64,000 nt of DNA, taken from positions 20,839,526 through 20,903,525 of the forward strand of contig OX411545.1 in NCBI GenBank assembly GCA_948146395.1. The letters are read 5' to 3'. The notes beneath the pieces are model-generated. The model saw only the letters and a program-made list of their open reading frames with translations, ran no database searches and was not told the DNA's origin. Below, piece after piece: positions 60,401 to 64,000 of this stretch; position 1 is the stretch's first letter, and every line of letters begins with the position of its first letter. The position numbers and the translations under genes are program-made. The DNA is from Fragum whitleyi (Eukaryota > Mollusca > Bivalvia > Cardiida > Cardiidae).

Positions 60401-62931
60401 AGGTCAATGACTCCCTAATTACAAACACTAGCAAAAGCCCTGATAAACACTATAACTATTTATATGTAGAATATGCCTTGATTTATAATAGTGCAAAGTG
60501 TTTTGCATACGATATAACAGCTGTTAATCCATCCAAATTTGGCGTACTACCTGTCGCTAGCCTCTTGGTGGGAGACAAAAAACGCGTGTCACAATGACTT
60601 TTGTCAAGGTTTCGGTGAAAGGTTGCTAGGCAGGTATCTATCTCACGACTCCCAGAAATAAAAACCCAGCGAGTTACCGACTGTCCTCATCGGGATTGGC
60701 TATTTTTTCCTAAGAGAATTGAACATACCATTGACCAATATCTTTTTTTTTTCTTAATTGTTATAATATCAGACTTTTCCCCTACATTTGCCCACATGTC
60801 CCCCTGTGGGTAATATATAATATGAAGGAACAACGTTTAACCTGAAACTAAATTATTTACTTAAGCCTCGGATTAAAGTTTTAAAACTCTCAAAAAAAAA
60901 GTCCGCGTTTTAAAAGAAAACTTTTTTAAAACATAAGGTGTTCCTCCTATGCTTGATGAGGCAGATATACAGGTCAAATTCAATTCAGCTTTGTTTTACC
61001 CAAGCCGCATAACTGCGGAATGTTACAATGGAAACTTGAGGATTCTTGATATCAGACAATTTCATAAAATTGCATAGTTGTACTGCCCCTATAGTGTGAT
61101 GAGGTTTTTCATTTTATGAAATAGAAAAAAAATATTCTTTTCATCTCTTATAATTTGATGAAAAAAAATAAGTGAATTATGGATACAATTTATGGTACAA
61201 CATGTACATTATACCCGACTATACAAAAACATGTTCAAGGTATTACGAATTAAAATTTTCAACCAATCAGAACACTTCTTCAAAATAGACAAACTAAACC
61301 AAATCAAATATTAATATTCCAGGGCTCATGTTTGACCCTTAAACCAGGGTTTTGACCCCCAAAAAATCTGACAATATCTTTCTTTGACCCTTGGAAATCT
61401 CTGTCAAGGGGATGCTTGTGGGTCAAAACTTTTTAAAATGCGTTCGATACAGTTCTATTATCTTAAATTTCATTAATCAATTAATTACTTCATATTTTAG
61501 AAAGAAAAGATGAAATGATCCTGAAATCTCTTGTATTTTGACCCCTTTAAAATCTATTTTGACCCCTGTATTTAATTGTTAAGAGGTCAATGACTCCCTA
61601 ATTACAAACACTAGCAAAAGCCCTGATAAACACTATAACTATTTATATGTAGAATATGCCTTGATTTATAATAGTGCAAAGTGTTTTGCATACGATATAA
61701 CAGCTGTTAATCCATCCAAATTTGGCGTACTACCTGTCGCTAGCCTCTTGGTGGGAGACAAAAAACGCGTGTCACAATGACTTTTGTCAAGGTTTCGGTG
61801 AAAGGTTGCTAGGCAGGTATCTATCTCACGACTCCCAGAAATAAAAACCCAGCGAGTTACCGACTGTCCTCATCGGGATTGGCTATTTTTTCCTAAGAGA
61901 ATTGAACATACCATTGACCAATATCTTTTTTTTTTCTTAATTGTTATAATATCAGACTTTTCCCCTACATTTGCCCACATGTCCCCCTGTGGGTAATATA
62001 TAATATGAAGGAACAACGTTTAACCTGAAACTAAATTATTTACTTAAGCCTCGGATTAAAGTTTTAAAACTCTCAAAAAAAAAGTCCGCGTTTTAAAAGA
62101 AAACTTTTTTAAAACATAAGGTGTTCCTCCTATGCTTGATGAGGCAGATATACAGGTCAAATTCAATTCAGCTTTGTTTTACCCAAGCCGCATAACTGCG
62201 GAATGTTACAATGGAAACTTGAGGATTCTTGATATCAGACAATTTCATAAAATTGCATAGTTGTACTGCCCCTATAGTGTGATGAGGTTTTTCATTTTAT
62301 GAAATAGAAAAAAAATATTCTTTTCATCTCTTATAATTTGATGAAAAAAAATAAGTGAATTATGGATACAATTTATGGTACAACATGTACATTATACCCG
62401 ACTATACAAAAACATGTTCAAGGTATTACGAATTAAAATTTTCAACCAATCAGAACACTTCTTCAAAATAGACAAACTAAACCAAATCAAATATTAATAT
62501 TCCAGGGCTCATGTTTGACCCTTAAACCAGGGTTTTGACCCCCAAAAAATCTGACAATATCTTTCTTTGACCCTTGGAAATCTCTGTCAAGGGGATGCTT
62601 GTGGGTCAAAACTTTTTAAAATGCGTTCGATACAGTTCTATTATCTTAAATTTCATTAATCAATTAATTACTTCATATTTTAGAAAGAAAAGATGAAATG
62701 ATCCTGAAATCTCTTGTATTTTGACCCCTTTAAAATCTATTTTGACTCCTGGTATTTAATTGTTAAGAGGTCAATGACTCCCTAATTACAAACACTAGCA
62801 AAAGCCCTGATAAACACTATAACTATTTATATGTAGAATATGCTGGCCATGCCAAAGAGTTGATGCAGACTGTCAACAGGAAGGATTATTCTGGGGTTGT
62901 GATTGTTTCTGGAGATGGGCTCATCTTTGAG
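29997..62931 (+). CDS. SPHK: Sphingosine kinase, 5' three exons (gene runs out of window)
   Basis: Phosphorylates sphingosine to sphingosine-1-phosphate. Exons 29997-30426, 59380-59529 and 62837-62931 join in phases 1, 1 and 0 and give 225 residues. Residues ~18-140 form the N-terminal region of SPHK2-type kinases (LLEGEFEVFPNAKLSY, VFTYPLKKKIF, HLCQRLPL). The lipid-kinase catalytic domain starts at RRLLVLINPFSG (154-165). SGDGL (218-222) holds the presumed catalytic Asp220. The usual glycine-rich NP-x-GG-x-G is NPFSGPG here, and the residue before the Glu in SGDGLIFE is Phe where human SPHK1 has His. Start choice: good context (AACATGG) and an upstream in-frame stop. Intron 1 is about 29 kb. 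Whether it matches SPHK1 or SPHK2 is not meaningful for an invertebrate. Confidence 0.92.
30499..30572. mobile_element. Palindromic element, family P (AACCCTATG ends)
   Basis: AACCCTATGATGTTGG...CCACATCATAGGGTT encloses a second inverted pair (CATTTGAATTGTCTTG / CAAGACAATTCACTTG). The whole 74 bp folds into one hairpin. Relatives are at about 45711-45770 and 48322-48396. It lies 72 bp inside kinase intron 1. Confidence 0.8.
30654..31007. mobile_element. Fold-back MITE, family FB2 (copy 3)
   Basis: Terminal AGGGGTGTGGAATTCCCATG and TATTTCCACACCCCT. CGACTTGTCCGAC and CTTGTCCGTGGACAAGTAAA lie in the left arm, and the central hairpin is GAAGAAAATGCTGG/CAGCATTTTCTTC (about 30839-30873). Confidence 0.85.
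31604..31745 (+). repeat. GGATGG minisatellite
   Basis: About 140 bp of irregular repeats of GGATGGGAATGGAT, GGGATGGGGATGG and variants. Purine-rich strand bias is complete over the run. Confidence 0.9.
31746..33264. other. Kinase intron 1, AT-rich, one weak hairpin repeat
   Basis: No gene is seen. At 32385-32440 GGAAAAAGAAAAAAACTGAT and AAGCAATTTCTTCTTTTCTA form a degraded hairpin of the FB1-core type. GTCAAGGGGACTCCCAAC near 32302 and GGGAGTCCTATGGACCCTCC near 33085 could be arms of an old element. Confidence 0.4.
33265..33912 (-). mobile_element. SINE-1 copy split by a MITE
   Basis: The SINE body runs 33265-33529 (tail GAATGGGGTTTATTAAGTC, GAGCACCTAACGATGGATTC, tRNA-like head starting at CCTCTTGATTGACAG). 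It resumes at 33895-33912 (AGCTATGATGATGGCTGG). The interruption is the element at 33530-33894. Confidence 0.85.
33530..33894. mobile_element. CAGGGCTTGTG MITE inserted in the SINE
   Basis: CAGGGCTTGTGCTAGC at the left and CACAAGCCCTG at the right are terminal inverted repeats, flanked on both sides by AGCTAT (33524-33529, 33895-33900), a 6-7 bp target duplication. Inside are GTCATTGACCCTTTGGCC, GGGTCAAAA runs and a perfect hairpin, AACATAAACAATAAAGTG / CACTTTATTGTTTATGTT. Relatives: 40053 onward, 47812-48178 and the 60.1-kb repeat unit. Confidence 0.85.
33983..34211 (+). mobile_element. Fold-back MITE, family FB1 (copy 2)
   Basis: Ends TTAACCCTGTCCTGTTTTAC and CAGCAAAGGGTTAA. The core hairpin is AAGAAGAAATTGCTTGTC / AAGCAATTTCTTCTT. 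Confidence 0.88.
34212..35300. other. Kinase intron 1, unrecognised
   Basis: AT-rich. TACAGTAAAAGCTCTTAATA at 34632 resembles a TA-type terminal repeat, but no partner end is visible. No exon is seen. Confidence 0.35.
35302..35425. mobile_element. Fold-back MITE (GGATGACAAAACAG), intact copy
   Basis: TGCATTCAGGATGACAAAAC and TTATGCCATCCTGAATAC are terminal inverted repeats. An inner inverted pair CCCACTTTGCA / TGCGTGCAAAGTGGG surrounds TTGTGCACT. It is the same family as the MITE split by the DIRS element and the partial copy at about 51648-51750. Confidence 0.75.
35655..35905. mobile_element. MITE with CTGCACACATGTGCAG core
   Basis: TTAATCCTTGTCAAGCTGA and TTCAGCATGACAAGGGTTAA ends; the near-palindromic core is at about 35725-35740. 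Same family as 9314-9556. Confidence 0.8.
36074..36741. mobile_element. TA-flanked mariner-like MITE carrying a nested FB2
   Basis: CCGTATTTCTCCTAATAAAC at the left matches, inverted, TTGTAAGGGGAAACATGG at the right; both are flanked by TA (36072-36073, 36742-36743). An FB2 fold-back lies inside at 36333-36674. An uninterrupted relative of 305 bp is at 44572-44876, which supports the nesting. Confidence 0.8.
36333..36674. mobile_element. Fold-back MITE, family FB2 (copy 4)
   Basis: GGGTATGGAATTCCCATGCC left and ATATTTCCACACCCCTGG right, with GTCGGCAAGT and CTTGTCCATGGACAAGTGG arms and the GAAGAAAATGCTG hairpin. Inserted in the mariner-like MITE. Confidence 0.82.
36895..37100. mobile_element. 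MITE of the CTGCACAT family, decayed
   Basis: CATGCTGAAACCAGAGAATA, GATCAGCCTGCACATTTTTG and TTTATTCAGCATAACAAAAT match the 9.3-kb family; the core palindrome is broken. Confidence 0.65.
37600..38340 (+). pseudogene. Relic of a non-LTR retrotransposon (endonuclease region)
   Basis: The 85-codon ORF at 37608-37865 reads LSLVNGRLHSNRE, GTVDYVLTNRNNF; a neighbouring frame then supplies FNEHSDHAPILFTI, the SDHAPI motif of exonuclease-endonuclease-phosphatase nucleases of LINEs. Downstream a broken frame shows LLDLIDWSES and ARSLACAHYNN-like segments, up to about 38340. It has several stops and frameshifts and is dead. The clade cannot be told. Confidence 0.7.
38523..38935 (-). mobile_element. 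Old FB1-type element with a nested palindrome
   Basis: Left TTAATCCTTTCCTACACAAT and right TTGTAGTCAGGTCATGGTTAA are diverged FB1-type ends. The interior has GAAAACATTATGGAAAA, AAATTACTTTTCACAAGTAATTTC and two tandem copies of TAATGTTTTCTTCCAT plus GACTTAGTAT. The 78-bp palindrome at 38576-38653 is inserted in it. Confidence 0.6.
38576..38653. mobile_element. 78-bp palindromic element with 8-bp target duplication
   Basis: The left arm CACAGGGAAATGTCCCGCTG and the inverse of the right arm CACAGGGAAATGTCCCACTG agree over 38 bp with one mismatch and one indel, around ACATATAATATGT. AAGAAAAC flanks it on both sides (38568-38575, 38654-38661). An 8-bp duplication and CA-GGG ends suggest hAT mobilisation. 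Confidence 0.88.
39115..39310 (+). mobile_element. SINE-1 copy, decayed
   Basis: The tRNA-like head GTCATAGCGCAGTGATAGGG and CCTGTGTTTGCACTC is followed by a rearranged body ending GGAGGTTAGGAAAGGATGTA, ATGGTAGAACTGGTGTGAGA. Confidence 0.65.
40100..40566. mobile_element. TIR element with 8-9 bp target duplication
   Basis: CATTGACCA occurs on both sides (40091-40099, 40567-40575). Long terminal inverted repeats of about 37 bp carry TTTGGATTTTCTGCGCCCC left and GGGGCGCAGAAAATCCAAAT right. No coding capacity. A palindromic repeat of family C (40380-40460) lies inside. Confidence 0.78.
40380..40460. repeat. Palindromic repeat, family C
   Basis: CTCAGTGTGACACAGTTATA, CTACCTACAAATATATAGGCAG, TTATAACTGTTTTGGACTGA: a hairpin element. 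Others are at 6000-6075 and 54000-54075. Confidence 0.65.
40717..41518. mobile_element. TA-flanked Tc1/mariner-like element without transposase
   Basis: CTGTAGACCTAGAAA and the inverse of the right end CTGTAAACCTAGAAA, with TA on both sides (40715-40716, 41519-41520). Subterminal words TTTGCGG and CGCGAATCACGCG recur. The 85-codon ORF inside (40870-41127) has no recognised domain. Confidence 0.75.
41865..42899 (+). mobile_element. Helitron-like non-autonomous element with ~165-bp units
   Basis: It starts near TCCACTGGCTGAAAGCCACG and ends AAGCCATTCATGGCTTTCTAG, a short hairpin followed by CTAG, the classic Helitron 3' terminus. Four to five units of about 165 bp repeat TCAACCAAATTTCACTGGAA, TGATCCTTGAGTGACCCTTT and GAAAAATATGTATTTTATGG. 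No coding capacity. Confidence 0.72.
42998..44535 (+). mobile_element. Hairpin-ended tandem-repeat element carrying a SINE
   Basis: It begins AGCTCACCTGAGCACGAAGTGCTC, GGGAGCTATTGTGATC, GTCCGGCGTCCGTCTGTCC and ends CAGGTGAGCAACTTAGGGCC...TCAGGGTCCTTTTGTTT. Units of 300 bp (two ~150-bp halves) repeat AAGGGGCCTTAATGACAATT, TCTCCTCCTAAACTTATGAG and GGTCCAATCTTCATGAAACT. A different SINE is inserted at 43138-43438. It is the same family as 51958-53538. Confidence 0.85.
43138..43438 (+). mobile_element. tRNA-derived SINE-2
   Basis: The head is CAGCCCGATTAGCTCAGTTT ... TGTTCGATTCCCGGGCTG: a perfect 7-bp acceptor-like stem (CAGCCCG/CGGGCTG), an A box around TTAGCTCAGTTTG and B box GTTCGATTCCC, but a poor T stem. 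The body follows with GATGAGACGTTAAACCGAGG, AGCATGTTAAAGAACC and CCTTGCACTATCCCCCGT. The conserved GACGTTAAACCGAGG box is of a kind shared among molluscan SINEs (MetaSINE-like; from memory). It lies inside the tandem-repeat element and replaces part of one unit. Confidence 0.8.
44572..44876. mobile_element. TA-flanked mariner-like MITE, intact
   Basis: CTATATTTTCCTAATAAACG and the inverse of the right end CTGTATTTCCTCTTATAAAG, flanked by TA. The interior has CTCCCAGGAGCT and an inverted pair TTTCCTCTAAACAATCATAT / ATGGTTATTTAGAGGAAATT. It is the uninterrupted relative of 36074-36741. Confidence 0.8.
44985..45115 (+). mobile_element. SINE-1 3' part
   Basis: GTGGGATAGCAGCTGGAGGC, TTGTTAGGTGCTCCAGCCGC and GTTGAAAGTGGCGTAAAACC; the tRNA head is missing (5'-truncated). 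It ends in AAACAAACAAACAAA. Confidence 0.8.
45711..45770. repeat. Palindromic element, family P, decayed
   Basis: GAAACCCTATGTTGTTAGTA, CTCATTTGAATCA and TGATTCAAATGAG; the far arm is lost. See 30499-30572. Confidence 0.6.
45771..46582. other. Kinase intron 1, unrecognised
   Basis: AT-rich single-copy-looking sequence; no exon, RNA or element ends. Confidence 0.4.
46587..47536. mobile_element. TTAA-flanked element (piggyBac-like MITE)
   Basis: AGACCTGGTTTAA at the left and TTAAACCAGGTCT at the right are inverted repeats, each flanked by TTAA (46583-46586 and 47537-47540), the piggyBac target duplication. The interior is AT-rich with a poly-G run (about 47496-47508) and no long ORF. Confidence 0.72.
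47812..48178. mobile_element. CAGGGCTTGTG MITE family, diverged copy
   Basis: Left TCAGGACTCATGCC and right AACACGAGCCATG are weak terminal repeats. Inside are AGTCATTGACTCCTTAACCA, GGGGTCAAAA and CCCCTTGGGAG. Collinear with 33530-33894. Confidence 0.6.
48322..48396. mobile_element. Palindromic element, family P
   Basis: AACCTGATGTTATTGGTACT and AGTACCAATAACCTAGGGTT with inner CGTTTGAAATATCTCATC / AGACGATTCAAATG. Confidence 0.72.
48535..48783. mobile_element. MITE with CTGCACAAATGTGCAG core
   Basis: TAACCCTGAAGCTGAACCTG left and TATTCAGCATGACAAGGGTA right; same family as 9314-9556. Confidence 0.75.
48784..49277. other. Kinase intron 1, unrecognised
   Basis: A short local duplication (TTAGAAATACTTTA at about 48953 and 49010) is the only structure noticed. 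Confidence 0.4.
49278..49445. mobile_element. Palindromic element, family B, with nested family-C hairpin
   Basis: AATCGAGGGGTCAGTGTAAC ACTATT faces AATAGTGTTGATATAACCCC TCGATT. Inside, AGTTGTAACTCCCTA and TAGGGAGTTACAACT form a second perfect hairpin. The intact outer family is seen at 63735-63815, which lacks the inner hairpin. Confidence 0.72.
49470..50530 (+). repeat. Dispersed tandem-repeat element with two FB1 insertions nearby
   Basis: Units of about 165 bp repeat AATTCTGATTGGGCTGATGAC, CTCTATGGGCTGTC, GAAAAATGGTCCCATATGAT and ATTCAACCAAACTTTACA. It is interrupted by FB1 at 50097-50322; a second FB1 (50623-50850) lies just beyond. Ends are not defined. Confidence 0.65.
50097..50322 (+). 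mobile_element. Fold-back MITE, family FB1 (copy 3)
   Basis: TTAACCCTTTCCAGTTTTAC to GCAAAGGGTTAA; hairpin AAGAAGAAATTGCTTGTC / AAGCAATTTCTTCTT. Confidence 0.9.
50623..50850 (+). mobile_element. Fold-back MITE, family FB1 (copy 4)
   Basis: TTAACCCATTCCTGTTTTAC to GCAAAGGGTTAA, same core hairpin. It is only 300 bp from copy 3 and in the same orientation. Confidence 0.9.
50851..51647. other. Kinase intron 1, unrecognised
   Basis: AT-rich; repeated ATATGATTAAT words near 51440-51590 but no clear element. Confidence 0.35.
51648..51750. mobile_element. Fold-back MITE (GGATGACAAAA), partial
   Basis: CTTCAGGATGACAAAATGAT and TCTTTGCATGCATTTGCATA match the left part of 35302-35425; the right end is weak. 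Confidence 0.55.
51958..53538 (+). mobile_element. Hairpin-ended tandem-repeat element, second full copy
   Basis: GCTCACCTGAGCACGAAGTG start with GTCCGGCGTCCGTCTGTCC; end AGGTGAGCAATTCAGGGCCC then TCAGGGTCCTCTTGTTT. About ten units of ~150 bp repeat TTTACACTCTAGAAGCCACA, AATATGGTCCAATCTTCATG and GGAAAAGGGGCCTTAATGAC. It is collinear with 42998-44535 but lacks the SINE. Confidence 0.85.
53673..53930 (+). mobile_element. tRNA-derived SINE-3 with duplicated A-box segment
   Basis: The head reads GTCCGTGGTCTAGCGGTTAA then GACGTCTAGCGGTTAAGACA: the 16-nt GTCTAGCGGTTAAGAC segment is present twice. The A box is TGGTCTAGCGG (Leu/Lys/Ser-type heads). Body: CTCCTCTCATCCTGGTGAAA, AATGGGTACCTGTGAGAATG, TTGTGGCTGCCAAGGTGCGA. 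The end is CAATAAATCCAACTTTAAC. Confidence 0.75.
54000..54075. repeat. Palindromic repeat, family C
   Basis: CTCAGTGTGTAACAGTTATA, GCCTATATATTTATAGGC, AGTAACAACTGTTTTGCACTGAG: a hairpin of about 70 nt. Confidence 0.7.
54415..54715 (-). mobile_element. SINE-1 copy, diverged
   Basis: GTCTGGAGTTTGACCCCACT, GTCACACCAGTATTACCACA, CAGCTACCAGCTGCTCATCC-like and ATTGGTGGGAGACAAATGGC follow the SINE-1 order on the minus strand, with a weak tRNA-like head at the right. Confidence 0.65.
54716..56230. other. Kinase intron 1, unrecognised; one hairpin
   Basis: The 166-codon ORF at 54954-55454 spans a hairpin-type repeat (GGAAAACATTGTAGGAAAAA, AAGAAATTGCTTG, CAAGCATTTTCTTC at 55263-55313) and has no domain. 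I do not call it a gene. The rest shows nothing. Confidence 0.45.
56327..56560 (+). mobile_element. SINE-1 copy (repeated at 57332-57565)
   Basis: CCTAGTTGATACAGTGCTCT, CTCACCAATGGGAAGATAAT, ATAGCAGCAGGAGGCTAGGA, GTTAGGTGCTCCAGACACGG, GTTGAAAGCTGCTTAAACCC; the tRNA head is diverged. It was duplicated together with the 1,005-bp unit. Confidence 0.82.
56828..56868. repeat. Perfect hairpin inside the 1,005-bp unit
   Basis: ATCTCATTGGAATCGTCT and AGACGATTCCAATGAGAT around GAAGG; the second copy is at 57833-57873. Arm words recall family P (GACGATTCAAATGAG). Confidence 0.85.
58390..58645. mobile_element. MITE with CTGCACAAATGTGCAG core
   Basis: TAACCCTTGTTATGCTGAAC and TTCAGCATGACAAGAGTTAA; family of 9314-9556. 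Confidence 0.8.
58845..59091. mobile_element. MITE with CTGCACATATGTGCAG core
   Basis: TTAACCCTTGTCATGCTGAA and TTCAGCATGACAAGAGTTAA. It is the closest relative of the 9314-9556 copy, including GTCTACACCACCTGTTT. The ORF at 58857-59042 and that at 9322-9507 are the same repeat translation. Confidence 0.85.
59380..59529 (+). CDS. SPHK: Sphingosine kinase exon 2
   Basis: The acceptor is TTTTGTAG before 59380 and the donor G|GTAAGA after 59529. Residues 144-193 include PPKRRLLVLINPFSGPGRA, the start of the lipid-kinase domain and its nucleotide-binding loop, then APMLDEADIQVKVV. Phase 1 at both ends fits exons 1 and 3. Confidence 0.95.
59797..62836 (+). repeat. 2.6 tandem copies of a 1,183-bp unit carrying an exon fragment
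   Basis: TTCAGCTTTGTTTTACCCAA begins copies at 59801, 60984 and 62167 (offset 1,183 twice). At the joins, 60940-60978 and 62123-62161 repeat part of kinase exon 2 (CTCCTATGCTTGATGAGGCA, GATATACAGGTCAAA) and then jump to unit sequence without the donor. Every copy also holds TATATGTAG|AATATG, the exon 3 acceptor, but only the third continues into exon 3. Within the units is a CAGGGCTCATG-type MITE (60139-60441) and a SINE-like stretch (GGTGGGAGACAAAAAACGCG). Copies differ by only a few bases near the end of the third. Confidence 0.93.
62837..62931 (+). CDS. SPHK: Sphingosine kinase exon 3
   Basis: The acceptor is TATGTAG before 62837 and the donor GAG|GTAGGT. Residues 194-225 include EYAGHAKELMQTVNRKDYSG and VVIVSGDGLIFE. 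SGDGL is the substrate/catalytic motif of sphingosine kinases. The following exon is not in the window. Confidence 0.95.
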
Positions 62932-63394
62932 GTAGGTTATTAGATAACAATTTTAGACTGGCCCAAATTCAAGGAGTTTGCAGACAACATTTAAATTATG
63001 ATTAGCATTTAGGGTTCTAGGCCTGTAACAGTTCCACAACATTTCAGAACTCATGATCTTGCACATTGTTGACCAAGGTTTCCTAATGAAATCATTAGAA
63101 ACTGCAGAAACTTCCTCAAACTGGTTTAATTTCTTCTGGGCAAAAAACGATACATTTTATGCTTTTAATTTGCATGTTTATAATCTTCCAAGCAGAAACT
63201 TTATGAATCTGAACAGCTGTATAAAGTACAAGTTTTCAAGAGTTTGAGGAAAATATTGTTGATTATTTTGAGTGCATTTCAACATTAACTCAAGTGGAAA
63301 GAATTTTGTTCATTAACTCTTAATCAAATGACAAAATTCTTTCTTATTCAAATAGTTACTGTTTGCAGATGAATCAAAGTAAGCTAAAATTGCC
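62932..63394. other. Kinase intron 3 start, unrecognised
   Basis: No exon or repeat ends are seen; the 64-codon plus ORF at 63053 has no features. Confidence 0.35.
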
Positions 63395-63623
63395 TTAACC
63401 CTTTCCTGTTTTACAAATTTTTGGACCTGTCCAAATTCAAAGGTTTTGCAGGTGAAAATTAAAAGTGGATTTAATTTGAAAAATAACCATTCAGTAGGGT
63501 AGAAAATAGTGTGGAGGAAGAAGAAATTGCTTGTTAGAAGCAATTTCTTCTTTTTTCACAATGTTTTCTCAATCATAAAATCACAGGCACGTAAAAAGCA
63601 GGGATTGAGCAGCAAAGGGTTAA
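63395..63623 (+). mobile_element. Fold-back MITE, family FB1 (copy 5)
   Basis: TTAACCCTTTCCTGTTTTAC to GCAAAGGGTTAA; hairpin AAGAAGAAATTGCTTGTT / AAGCAATTTCTTCTT. Confidence 0.9.
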
Positions 63624-63734
63624 AACCACCTTGATTACTTGAGTTTATGCATACTTAAAATAAGTACATATAACTATGCTTCCTGATATTTCCAGACACA
63701 GATCTCATCATTTCCAACGTCTCGTCTCTAAATC

Positions 63735-63815
63735 AAGGGGTCAGCGCAACACTATTGTGAGTACATATAAATATATAGACGATTACAATAGTGTTTCACT
63801 GACTCCTCGAAAAGC
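63735..63815. mobile_element. Palindromic element, family B, intact
   Basis: CAAGGGGTCAGCGCAACACT ATTGTGAGTACATATAAATA and ACAATAGTGTTTCACTGACT CCTCG; about 80 bp, one hairpin. Confidence 0.75.
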
Positions 63816-63892
63816 ATATGTATGATTTTAGGCTCATATTTTAACTCACTTACTCAAAAGTACTTGGTAAATTTCATCCTTACTTCTTTAGA

Positions 63893-64000
63893 CAGTCGGA
63901 GGCTAGGAAAGGGTGTAATGGTAGTACAGGTGAAAGAAATACCAAGAATCCATTGTTAGGTGCTCCGGCCGTCGGGATATAACTGCGAAATTGTTGAAAG
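63893..64000 (+). mobile_element. SINE-1 3' part, cut by window end
   Basis: TCGGAGGCTAGGAAAGGGTG, ATTGTTAGGTGCTCCGGCCG, TCGGGATATAACTGCGAAAT, TTGTTGAAAG. Confidence 0.8.

Overview
This is animal nuclear DNA: AT-rich, intron-split, with GT-AG introns, AATAAA polyadenylation, tRNA-derived SINEs, DIRS and Penelope retroelements, and dense fold-back elements. The ~156-bp tandem-repeat elements, the hairpin-flanked GCTCACCTGAGC elements and the SINE types resemble repeats typical of molluscs, above all bivalves. I therefore read it as a bivalve genome. That is inference; no species call is possible.

Only two host genes are visible, and they are divergent (head to head). On the minus strand is a complete seven-exon gene for ribosomal protein eL18 (RPL18). 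Its exons lie at 29874-29872, 29743-29657, 21944-21837, 13075-12977, 9731-9608, 7033-6964 and 5754-5679. All splice phases agree and together they encode 188 residues, the same length as human RPL18. On the plus strand is the 5' part of a sphingosine kinase gene, with exons at 29997-30426, 59380-59529 and 62837-62931. These give 225 residues, through the catalytic SGDGL motif, before the gene leaves the window. Only about 97 bp separate the inferred eL18 transcription start (29900) from the kinase ATG (29997), so the two probably share a bidirectional promoter. Human RPL18 and SPHK2 are, from memory, also head-to-head neighbours, so this looks like an ancient conserved gene pair.

Almost everything else is intronic or flanking repeat. 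1-5.0 kb: tandem-repeat elements downstream of eL18. 5.6-29.9 kb: eL18, stretched to 24 kb. Its intron 3 holds a 5'-truncated Penelope-like element with a downstream C2H2 zinc-finger ORF (13.17-15.24 kb) and a nearly complete DIRS-like tyrosine-recombinase retrotransposon (15.54-20.70 kb) inserted in a fold-back MITE. Intron 2 holds a 156-bp array and a 3.4-kb TA-flanked DNA element with a CpG-rich Harbinger-like MITE inside it. 30.4-59.4 kb: first intron of the kinase gene, a mosaic of nested MITEs, SINEs, a LINE relic, Helitron-like and tandem-repeat elements, and a 1,005-bp tandem duplication. 59.8-62.8 kb: second intron, made of 2.6 near-identical copies of a 1,183-bp unit that carries a piece of the preceding exon and the next exon's splice acceptor.

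No bacterial-type operon, CRISPR array or unknown multi-gene system was found. The most rewarding signals are the conserved divergent gene pair, the exon-bearing triplication, the Penelope element with an extra zinc-finger ORF, and several fold-back families that share one hairpin core.
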